Assembly: GCF_003265705.1 (NCBI RefSeq)
Contig: NW_020313005.1
Coordinates: forward strand, 19,061,535 to 19,125,534
DNA: 64,000 nucleotides
Direction: 5' to 3'
From: Callorhinus ursinus
Taxonomy: Eukaryota > Chordata > Mammalia > Carnivora > Otariidae
Part shown: positions 55,019 through 64,000 of the stretch, piece after piece
Position numbering within the stretch: the stretch's first letter is position 1
How the letters are laid out: the number at the start of each line of letters is the position of its first letter
Notes under the pieces: generated by a model
Seen by the model: the letters and a program-made list of their open reading frames with translations, nothing else
Database searches by the model: none
Told to the model about the DNA's origin: nothing
Made by a program: the position numbers and the translations under genes

Positions 55019-55879
55019 ATCCTAACTCTTCATCAATTTAGGCTCAGGGAAGATAAGCAATATTTGATGATGCAGGAGGCCTGAGGGGGAGATGGGCAGT
55101 GTACAATAAAGTGGGTGGGAGCAAATGGAATTATTTCATCCCCACTTGCTTCTGTCCCACCCACCCCTTCACGCCCTGCCCCAGTGAATCTACAAGTCAT
55201 ATTCCTCCAAACTCCCAAGAAAGGGTTTGTGGGTGCACCTTGATAAGGCCAATCAGAACCTAAGTATTTATACAGCTGAATTATACATAGTCAAACCTCT
55301 GTATTTAGATCATTCTGAATGGCCAAATGGTTTGGTGCTTATCATTACATGCTTGGAATATTTTTGGTGACATTTTTTGCAAGAGAAAAGCTATATTTGT
55401 CTCTGTGTCCCATCTTATGCCTTCGGTGGCACCTAACTGAGATATTGCAGAGCTTGCCAACGTTGCAAATATACACACAGACAATTGGCTTTTGGTGGCA
55501 TTAAGAGATGTTATTGGACAGCACATCAATTACCTTTTGTTCCCTTGGTACACAGCTCCAGTTTATGTTCTATGTGGCTGATATGCCTCATTTCATGAAT
55601 TGAAATCTGCCACTCCCCACTCTAACTGTCCCTTGTAACTACCTCCTCTCTCTATCTCCTGAACCCCTTGCTCTTGCCCTTGTTCTTTTGAGTCCTTTTC
55701 TTCTGTCTTGCCCTTTCTATTCTTCCCCACTTCTGTCATGTTTACTTTCATTTTGATACAAATTCTGTTCCATTATTACTATTGACAACTAATCACAGTT
55801 ACTTTCAGACTACATGGAAAACAGACCAATCCTGTTGCACTAATAGAAAATGTTAAGGTCCTCAGCTTTCAGTAGCAAA
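55019..55879. other. Repeat-poor block, possible conserved non-coding DNA
   Basis: 55250-55600 is repeat-free with mixed motifs ('ccaacgttgcaaatatac', 'gacaattggcttttggtggc'). No exon structure. 55620-55740 is a pyrimidine-rich stretch. Confidence 0.3.
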
Positions 55880-55995
55880 CAACTCAATTCAGCAAGTTTA
55901 TTGGGTGCCCACCAATCGCTGAGTGTTTGTGAAGGAAAGAAGATAAATAAGACACAAATCCCAGCTACAGAATGTTTGAGCATCTAATGACACAG
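55880..55995 (-). mobile_element. L2 LINE fragment, antisense
   Basis: 'ttcagcaagtttattgggtg' and 'aggaaagaagataaataaga' recall the antisense L2 3' end ('attcaacaaatatttattga...'). Confidence 0.5.
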
Positions 55996-57898
55996 AGGAA
56001 TCCAGTCTCCCATTATTGCTTCCCCATCCCAAGAAGGCTTAATCTTTGCATAGCAGACACATAGTAGGTGCTCTATACATGCTTGAATGAAATAAATATT
56101 CTGCCTCCACTAATACTAATTTTAGATCTGAAAGTTTCTTGAAAGATGGAATTATAAAAAGACATGATTGATTGAACATAGAGAATGAGACAAAGGCCTT
56201 TAAATGAAAGTAGTTATAAACTTTGGACAAAAATGTTACACTGTCATCTTCAGAGTTCCCGCTTTCTCCAGTCCCTCAGGTTTAGTCTGTCCGGCTGAAG
56301 GCTGGAGAGAGAGACATCTTGCCAACAGAGGGGCAAGGTCGCCTCATGAGCTAAACCCTAGCCAGGCCCCCAAACTGCCTTTCACCCAATACGTGGATGG
56401 GATGAACTCATGTGTGGAGGAGTAGAGAGAGGCAAAGTTCTTTCAGTTCCTTAAACCACACACTCCATCCCTGTTAGACACACCAGATGTCAGGTAAAGG
56501 AGACACGACAGCCCACAGTTGCTCTTCACGAGCGCGAGTCAGAACTTGGGACTCAAATCTTGTTCTGCACTGCCTCTGACCCCTTGACTATGGATCTTGC
56601 TGTTTGTTCATCTGTTGCCATCCTTGACTCCCCATGCATTTGACGCATGGAGCCAATACCACCCCAGCTCCACAATGACCTTGCATCATTCACATCAACA
56701 ATTCTGGTATTTCACACTCTCTTTGATTAATATTCCTCACAGTTCAACTCTGTTTCCTAAAGCCCTCCTACTTTAGTGCTCTCTCTGCAAATAAGAGTCT
56801 TTCTTCTCCCCTCAGTGACCCACATAAAACCAGCTAAGGACATCTATGTGGTTATGGGCAAGGCATTATGTTTATAGACAGCCTCCCACACTTTAGTCAA
56901 AGCTATGATACAGGGGTAAGCTGCCCAGGCTCTTACACTGGGATTGGTAAGTGAATTATCTGAGAGGAAACAGCTCCTTCCTTTTCCCATCTCCTCATTC
57001 TTTCCTTGCACCCATGCTATCTGGCATCTCATTCAGACAACCATACATCTCTCCTTGCATTTTGGTTCAGTCCTGCAATAACCTGAAACCATTGGAGGTC
57101 AGTTGTGTAAAAGAAAGATGATCAGGATTGCAGAGAAAGATATCCAAAGGTGAGAAAGGAGAGAAAATGAATAGACTGGGTGGAGATAAGCCATAGAAAT
57201 GCAAAGTAGTCAAGCCTTGGGTGTAGCCGAGGACAGCCAGCTGGGAGAATGAGAACAAACAATAGGGAGCAATTAAGGGAATTAAGAGATAGCAACTGGG
57301 GATGTGATACCCCCAGTTCTACTGCCTCTCCTAGGTATCTATTTCAGGAACAGGCACACTTAGAAAAGTGGATATTTAAAAAAAAATTTAAAGGGGAAAC
57401 CAGGGACCCAAGGGACTGGAGAGAAGAACTATTCAGAGATATTCCTTTCAGGTCACCTGACACAAGAGAAAGAAAAAAGATTCCCTCTGAGTCACAATAA
57501 GGAAGCTGGCATTTGGTGCAACTTTGCTCATGCTTAGTCCTCAGAAATTTAAAAGACCCAAATGGAAAAAATAAAAACAGTATAATCATGGTATCCAAAG
57601 GCTTTGTTGGATCTTACAAAGAATTCTGTTCCTATGATATATATATCTATTCACTTGAAGCTCAAAGTATAGAAACGAGGACCAACCTGAGCAATCTAAA
57701 ACTTGGGTTTTCATTTTCATTCTAAGCCTGAATGGTGTGCCATTTGGCAAGTTGTCCCCCATGTGCTCCTCTTAGGAGCCAGATGTGTTGCTAGGTGCAG
57801 GAGATTCAAGGATGAACAAAATACTGTATTTCTACCTTTGAGAGCCTTACCTATTTTGGGGGCTTCCATTTTATCTGCAAGATAAGAGAACTGGAGAG
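55996..57898. other. Unassigned sequence, traces of L2/MIR
   Basis: 56055-56100 ('acatagtaggtgctctatac') is an L2 or MIR tail, and 57770-57860 is weakly L2-like antisense. 56265-56560 holds several CpGs ('cacgagcgcgagtc'). No gene seen. Confidence 0.35.
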
Positions 57899-57916
57899 AA
57901 GATACCCAGAATCTTT

Positions 57917-58096
57917 TTTTTTAAGATTTTATTTATTTATTTGAGAGAGAGAGAGCACATGAGAGGAGGGAGGGTCAGAGGGAGAAGCAGACTCCCTGCT
58001 GAGCAGGGAGCCCGATGCAGGACTTGATCCTGGAACTCCAGGATCATGACCTGAGCTGAAGGCAGTCGCTTAACCAACTGAGCCACCCAGGCGCCC
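57917..58096 (-). mobile_element. Young carnivore tRNA-derived SINE
   Basis: Antisense and close to consensus: 'aagattttatttatttattt', GA-rich body, 'ccctgctgagcagggagccc', 'gatcatgacctgagctgaag' and 'gagccacccaggcgcc'. 18-bp duplication with one mismatch at 57899-57916 and 58097-58114. Confidence 0.98.
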
Positions 58097-58114
58097 AAGA
58101 TACCCAAAATCTTT

Positions 58115-58365
58115 CCAAATCCCATTTTTCTAGCTGAGGGAGGAGAGCCTAGGGATAAAATATGAAACTAGTCTTGCTATAGTCTCTATTATCACTTATT
58201 AAAAAAAAAAACAATCCATGGTCTATGGTTTCAGTTATTTGACATATAGTCATTCTTACCAAATGATGTCCTTTATCTTAAAAAAAAATACATTCTAGCC
58301 ATTGGGACTTATCACATACACGTATATGTGACTTCCAAGCATCCCATAAATCTAAAAGAGGCTCT
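58115..58365. other. Unassigned AT-rich sequence
   Basis: Two A-runs (58201 and 58281 regions). No family recognised. Confidence 0.35.
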
Positions 58366-58634
58366 TTTTTTTTTTAAATTAACATATAATGTATTATTTG
58401 TTTCAGGGGTACAGTTCTGTTATTCATCAGTCTTACACAATTCACAGAGCTCACCATAGCATATACCCTCCCCAATGTCCATCACCCAGCCACCCCATCC
58501 CTCCCACCCCCCTCCCCTCCAGCAACCCTCAGTTTGTTTCCTGAGATTAAGAGTCTCTTATGGTTTGTCTCCCTCTCTGTTTTCATCTTGTTTCATTTTT
58601 TCCTCTCCTCCCCTATGATCCTCTGCCTTGTTTC

Positions 58635-58774
58635 TCAAATACCACATATCAGTGAGATCATATGATAATTGTCTTTCTCTGACTGACTTATTTCACTTAG
58701 CATAATACCCTCTAGTTCCATCCACATTGTTGCAAACAGCAAGATTTCAGTTTTTGATGGCTGCATAATATTCC

Positions 58775-58821
<47 letters not shown>

Positions 58822-58850
58822 CAAATCTTCTTTATCCATTCATCTGTCGA
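58635..58850 (-). pseudogene. L1 ORF2p C-terminal remnant broken by TG repeat
   Basis: Antisense frame keeps [11 protein letters not shown] and [19 protein letters not shown], hallmarks of the ORF2p tail. Between them the normal [11 protein letters not shown] segment is replaced by a TH run and shifted sequence, because the ATATAC stretch expanded into (TG)n at 58777-58819. Non-functional. Confidence 0.88.
58777..58819. repeat. (TG)n microsatellite inside L1
   Basis: Twenty-one TG units at the place where L1 ORF2 usually carries 'tatatata'. Confidence 0.97.
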
Positions 58851-59354
58851 TTGTATTGTCCTAACTAACATTATCAGGATGTTTCCTGACCCCACAGATT
58901 TTTGTGCCTGATCAATATTTCTTGTTACTACTATTTACACTCAGCCTAACTAATCAAGTCAGAATACTTCCACTGTTCTCCAAACTAAAATGTGAACCTT
59001 TATTTCAGACAATGTCTGACTGCTGAGTTTTCATATCGGTCAGACATACTGACTTAGACACCTAAAAAGGACACCCAAAGATTTAAACAGAAGGAGTAAA
59101 CAAGAGATATGTTGGAGGGCAGGATATATTTGAGGACAGGCAGACAATCCATCTTAATAGTAAGCAAAGTAAACCAAAGCCATGCATGTTGAAGAATTGA
59201 ATTGGTAAGACTCACATCAATTTTCAAACCCATATCAGAGGTCTGCAAAGGTGAGAAATAATGATTTCTAATCTTAGTCTTCATGGCTAAAGAACATGTA
59301 AAATGTAGAGAACTGAGAATAAAGACAAAGACAAAATCACTGAGATCCAGAAAG
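58851..59354. other. Unassigned sequence
   Basis: No family or exon recognised. Frame 59054-59284 (minus) is featureless. Confidence 0.4.
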
Positions 59355-59585
59355 GGAGGTGATTAGAATAGAAGTTAAGAGAACTGGCTTTGTCTTCCAA
59401 GAGGCCTGAGTTTGAATACTGCTCTGCTGTGTATTTGACATGTTAATGTTTATGTGGGCAACTGAAAAACTTTCTGAGCCTTATTTTCCTTAATAGTGTT
59501 TCATAGAATTGTTGTGAATATTAAATGAGACCATGTATATAAAATGCTTGCTCAGTGCCTTATAAGTAGATAGAACCCCAACACA
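59355..59585 (+). mobile_element. MIR SINE
   Basis: 'gaagttaagagaactggctt', 'gaggcctgagtttgaatact', 'ctgagccttattttcc', 'gaattgttgtgaatattaaa' are sense MIR. Confidence 0.75.
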
Positions 59586-59794
59586 TGGTGGTGATTATCT
59601 ACAAGATCTTTGCTTGATAAAGCATTTTACAATATATTATATACATTTATATACATGCATATATATGAAATGTATTTGAATGTATTTAAAGTTTTAAAAA
59701 CCTTTGACAAAAAGGTACCAACACTGAACCAATAAAGTCTAGGATCTGTTCTAATTTATAATCTGTTTCTAATCTATAATAATGGCTTTTCTTA

Positions 59795-61362
59795 ACAGTG
59801 AATACAATTTTTAATATTCATGTTTAAAGTTGTAACTTTCCTTTTAAGCACTTCTTTAGCTGCATCCTATAAATTTTTATAGGTTGTCTTTTCACTTTCA
59901 TTCAGTTAGAAATACTTTTAAATTTCCCTTGTGATTTCTTCTTTGATCTGGGTTACTTAGAAATGTATTGTTTAATTTTCAGGTATTGGGGGATTCCTCA
60001 AATTTCTGTTGTTGCTTTCTAATTTAATTTTATTGTGGTTGGAGAACATACTTTGAGTAACTTCAATCTTTTTACAGTATGGAAATTTATTTTAAGTCCT
60101 ATCATATGGTGTATTCTAGAGAATGTTCCACATGCTCTTGAAAGAATGTTTTTGCTATTGTTGGATAACATATTCTATAAATGTCAGTTTGATCATGTTG
60201 GTTAACAGTGTTTTTCAAATTTTCTATATCTTTATTAATTTTCCATAAACTTGCTCTATCAATATCAAGGGTCTTGAAATTTTAAACTATAATTATTAAA
60301 TAGTCTACATTTCCTTTCAGTTTTCTCAGTTTTTTGCTTTTTGTATTTTAGGATCCCGTTGTTAGGTGCATACACATTTAAAATCATTATATCTTCCTGG
60401 AATATTGATTCTTTTATCATTATGAGATTTCCCTGTTTATCTCTACTAATATGTATTTTCTAAAAGTCTATTTGAGTTGATACTAAATAAATATAGCTGC
60501 TCCAGCTCTCTTTGTTTTACTGTTTGTATGATATGTCTTTCTTATTCTTTTACTCTCAATCTGGTTGTATATTTAAACTTGAAGTGTGTCTCTTGTAGTT
60601 AACACATAGTGGAATCTTTCTTTTTATTCAGTCTGATAATTTCAATGTTTTCAATGAAGTATTTAGTCTATTTAATGGACTACTTAATGTCATTATTGAT
60701 ATGATTGGATTGTGTCTGTCATTTTGTTGTTTGTTATCAATATGGCTCATGTCTTTCTGTTCCTCTGTTCTTCTTCTACTGCTGTGTTTCAGGTTAATTC
60801 TTCTTGGTATATCATTTTAATTCCTCTGTTGATATTAGGATTTTATAGTTATTTTCTTAGTGTTTGCTCTAGAGGTTAAAATATACATCTTAATTTATCA
60901 ATTTAACTCATGTTAATTTAATACTAAATTTCAGCAAGATATAACACCTTTGTTCCTATACAAGCTCCATTTTCTCCCCTCTTTTGTGCTTATTGTCACA
61001 TATAGTAAATCTATATTAATATTATAAATTCAATAATACAGTGTTACAATTATTACTTTATACAATCTGATGATTTTTTTAATAGAGAGAAGAAAAAGGA
61101 AAATATATATTTATACATTCTTTGCTACTTACCCATACAGTTACCTTTTCTAGTGTTCTTCATTTCTTCCTGTGGACTTGCCTTATGGTGTTATTTTCTT
61201 TCATTTCTATTTCTTATAAGGCTTGTTTGCTAAGAATAAATTCTCTCAGTCTTTATTTATCTGGGAGATGTTCTTTTTCTTGCAGGTTGATATCAGTGAG
61301 AAAAAATGTACTAGTGAACAAAAATCTCTACGTAAAAATTTTAAATTTTATCAAATGCTTTC

Positions 61363-61401
<39 letters not shown>

Positions 61402-63430
61402 CTAAATTCATTACAGAATCTTTAGTAATAAAGATTACTTTTTTTACCTCAACATAATGCGCAAAGGGGTTTCTAGCTAAAGCTTTACATGTGAATAAAG
61501 AAGATCCATGGTCTTATACATGTACACATACATACACACACATACACTTATTCTTTAAGAAGAACAAAAATACATGGCAAAATTATGATTTGGATCAGAC
61601 TGAATTTCTTATAAAGCTTATATAAAAGGACACTACATGAATCTTTGTTTTACCTTAACTTTTAGAGGATAGCTTACTGGAGATAGAATTAATGATTGAC
61701 TATTTTGTTTCATCACTCTGCCTTCTGGTCTCCACTGTTTCAGATAAGAATCAAGCCATTAATTGGATTATTATTCCCTGGTTTGGGATGAGTTGTTTAT
61801 TTCTTGCTGGATTCAAGATTTTTTATTTGTCCTTAGTGTTCAGTAATTTTACTATTTGTATAAATGGAGATTTTTATGTTATCTTACTTAAGGTTTATTG
61901 AACTTTATGGATGTGTAGAGTTGTTTTACATCAATTTTGTGAAATCTTCAGTCATTATTTCTTCAAGTATTTTTCTTGCCTTTCTTGTCCTTCTGGGATT
62001 CTCATTACATGCTAGTGTATTTAATATTGCCTCACAGGTCTCTGAGGTTCTGTTCTTATTTCTTCAATCTCTTTTCCTCTCTATTATTCAGATTGGATAG
62101 TTCTTATTTATCTATTTTCAAATTCACTGATTCTTTCTTCTGCCGTCTCAAATCTATCCATTTGGTTAAGTTTTTTATTTCAGCTATGTGTTTTTAAATC
62201 CTAGAATTTTCGTTGCTCCTTTTTTATTTTTATTTTTCTATATTGAGAATTCTTATTTGAGGATAATTGTCATCATACTCTTGTTTAACATTTTAAATAT
62301 ATTGTAATCTCCACTTCTAAGTCTTTGTGTGGTATATATAACATCTGGGTCTACTCAGAGTCAGCTTCTATGGATTATTTCCCCCTGAGTCGAGGTTACA
62401 TTTTCCTGTTTCTTTGACTATCTCATGATTTTTTTTTTTTGAAAACTGACATTTTAGACCATATACTGGAGGACCTCTGGATTATTTTTTCCCCCATAAA
62501 GTAGTTGTTGTTTTTAGTAATTTATTTGGACTTAATCTGCAGAATCTGTCTCTCTGAAATGTGCAGCCACTGATCTCTCTGCCATTTTGTTTTGTTTTGC
62601 TTTTAATTATTTTATTTTTCTGCCTGGCTTCCTATGGTTTGCCCTGGGTCTGCATGGCTTACTAGCAAGTCACTGATTCATAAGAGGTTTTGCTCAAGAA
62701 CTTTGAGCCTATAAGGCTACCACCCTCTGCTGATAGATCTATGTGTACATTGAAGTAAGCATTCAAAGTTCAGGCAGTTTTCAAGTCTCCCTGGGCTTTT
62801 ACTTTACTCTGGACCTTCCAGGGTGTCCTGTAAACATGAGCATAGTTTCCCATTAAGCCAGGGAGATACGGAGAGCTTATCTAGCCTTTCTATGATTCTC
62901 TCATTTCCATCATCTCCTTGTAAAGTTTTTGGCTAGTCTATCACTTGCCATAACTGGGGCTCAAAACTCGTTTAACAAAACTATGGGAATTCCCTATTCA
63001 CTTCCTCTCACATAAGCCACTTTTACTGATAATGCTGCCAGCAGTGGGTTTTGGCTCCCCAGTCCAAATCAAGTCAGCCCCTTTTAACAGTGAAGCTGCT
63101 GGTTTTCACAGGGTGTCATGCCATGGTAAGGCTACTTTACTGACCAAGTGTTTGGAGAGGGGGTATGCGGGAGTAAAAGTTCCAGGCAAGAAGGCTGCTG
63201 ATTCTCTGTAGACTCTCATATTTCTCACCCAAATTTCTAGTAGTTTTTCATGAATAAACACTTCTCAATTTCTTGTTTTTCTCTGGTTGATTTGCAGAAC
63301 ACTGAAACAGTTGTTTTTGATCAGTTTTTTGTTTTTCCCATTTTATACTTGTGTTTTTGGGAAAAAGATTTGTTGAACTCCCCATTTTGCTATAATGGAG
63401 TCCTGCCTCTGAATAAAACATTTAAATCAA
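59795..63430 (-). mobile_element. Ancient L1, antisense, about 3.6 kb
   Basis: Continuous antisense text of an old (L1M/HAL1-class) L1: 'attgtggttggagaacatac', 'gttaggtgcatacacattta', 'tgatatgattggattgtgtc', 'tttgctctagaggttaaaat', 'tcattatttcttcaagtat', 'gaaaactgacattttagacc' and finally the 5'-UTR-like 'ttgttgaactccccattttg'. Order runs from the upstream coding region to the 5' end. No usable frame survives. Confidence 0.75.
61363..61400. repeat. (CA)n microsatellite
   Basis: Nineteen CA units within the antisense L1. They give the THTH run in overlapping frames. Confidence 0.97.
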
Positions 63431-63721
63431 TTGTTCCAACATGTATCAAAAAAGTGGGTTTTTTTTCTATTCACCCTGTTTAATTTTCCTCAAAAAATTT
63501 TAAACATTTTTTGCCAAAAAAATACTTTTATGCTTATTTTGCCTTTTCATGGCTTTACTCTAATGATGAAAAAAAATCTCTTAAAGATGATTATGAAAAT
63601 ATCATGACTTATGTTTCCTTTGTCTCCTTCTGAGATTTTTCCTTATATCTTTATATTCACATAAAATATACAATGGTGCTGGGATGTCTGGAATTCATGA
63701 GTGTTAACCATTTGATGTTTA
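63431..63721. other. AT-rich sequence between two L1 copies
   Basis: No feature recognised. Confidence 0.35.
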
Positions 63722-64000
63722 CCTCTTACACAGTTGGTGGGAATGCAACTTGGTACAGCCACTTTGGAAAACAGTGTGTAGGTGCCTCAAAAAATTAAAA
63801 ATAGAGCTACCCTATGACCCAGCAATTGCACTACTGGGTATTTACCACAAAGACACAGATGTAGTGAAAAGAAGGGCCATATGCACCCCAATGTTCATAG
63901 CAGCAATGTCTGCAATAGCCAAACTGTGGAAAGAGCCAAGATGCCCTTCAACAGATGAATGGATAAAGAAGATGTGGTCCATATATACAATGGAATATTA
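63722..64000 (+). pseudogene. L1 ORF2p C-terminal part, cut by window end
   Basis: From 63723 the frame is open to the last base and encodes the ORF2p tail: [26 protein letters not shown] and [15 protein letters not shown]. It lies 5'-truncated next to an older antisense L1 and continues beyond the window. The intact frame over 92 codons suggests a fairly young insertion, like the 24.9 kb copy. Confidence 0.93.

Larger units (their letters stand above)
58366..58850 (-). mobile_element. L1 3' end, antisense, module A type
   Basis: T-run, 'tgtattatttgtttcagggg', 'aatgtccatcacccagccac', C-rich stretch, 'accctcagtttgtttcctga' and then the ORF2 end. The tail joins directly to 3' UTR module A without module B, unlike the 24.9 kb copy. 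No clear target duplication found. Confidence 0.93.

Noticed and set aside
61122..62197. Hydrophobic frames of 60-111 codons
   Set aside because: Antisense readings of an ancient L1 and its CA microsatellite.

Overview
This window looks like mammalian nuclear DNA from a carnivoran, and no complete protein-coding or RNA gene can be demonstrated in it. Eight full-length tRNA-derived carnivore SINEs (CAN-SINE type) share the 'cctgggtggctcag' head, 'gctcaggtcatgatc' box B region, a CT-rich body and a (AAAT)n AAAATCTTT tail. L1 copies end in the 'actaatgatgtaat...gattaacataac' 3' UTR familiar from carnivorans. The youngest SINEs lack the body I associate with dog-specific SINEC_Cf or with cat copies, so a non-canid caniform (bear, seal or mustelid type) is the best guess. 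That last step is inference from recalled consensus sequences.

Layout. 0-12.7 kb: old MIR, L1 and LTR remnants, a 145-bp pure pyrimidine tract, a MER20 hAT element with its target duplication, and an L2-type LINE split by an ERV LTR whose edge carries a 48-bp perfect palindrome. 12.7-24 kb: SINEs, L2/MIR debris, a MaLR LTR and mostly unassigned sequence. 24-24.5 kb: a roughly 500-bp TTCC/CATC minisatellite. 24.7-30 kb: a layered stack of insertions, with a 5'-truncated L1 inside a MIR and an ancient antisense L1 cut by ERVL/MaLR LTRs, which themselves carry SINEs or another LTR. 30-36 kb: more SINEs, a homeobox-motif-rich unique block at 30.5 kb, and a possible TATA/octamer promoter near 35.8 kb. 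36-57 kb: thinly scattered MIR, L2 and MER5, a MaLR LTR, and two short L1 3' ends with perfect target duplications, one of which was itself hit by a second L1 3' end. 57.9-64 kb: a young SINE, an L1 with a TG microsatellite inside its ORF2 remnant, a 3.6-kb antisense ancient L1, and an L1 running off the right edge.

The long open frames are explained by L1 ORF2 remnants, simple repeats or chance. Two short open segments end at consensus splice donors (minus strand near 9.63 kb; plus strand near 53.95 kb), but I recognise neither protein. The window is most likely intergenic or a large intron. I found no convincing undescribed system. The items most worth a second look are the L1-into-L1 nested insertion with a 49-bp inverted repeat, the two L1 3' UTR architectures with G-quadruplex motifs, three RFX X-box-like palindromes in the first 18.3 kb, and several candidate conserved non-coding or promoter blocks.
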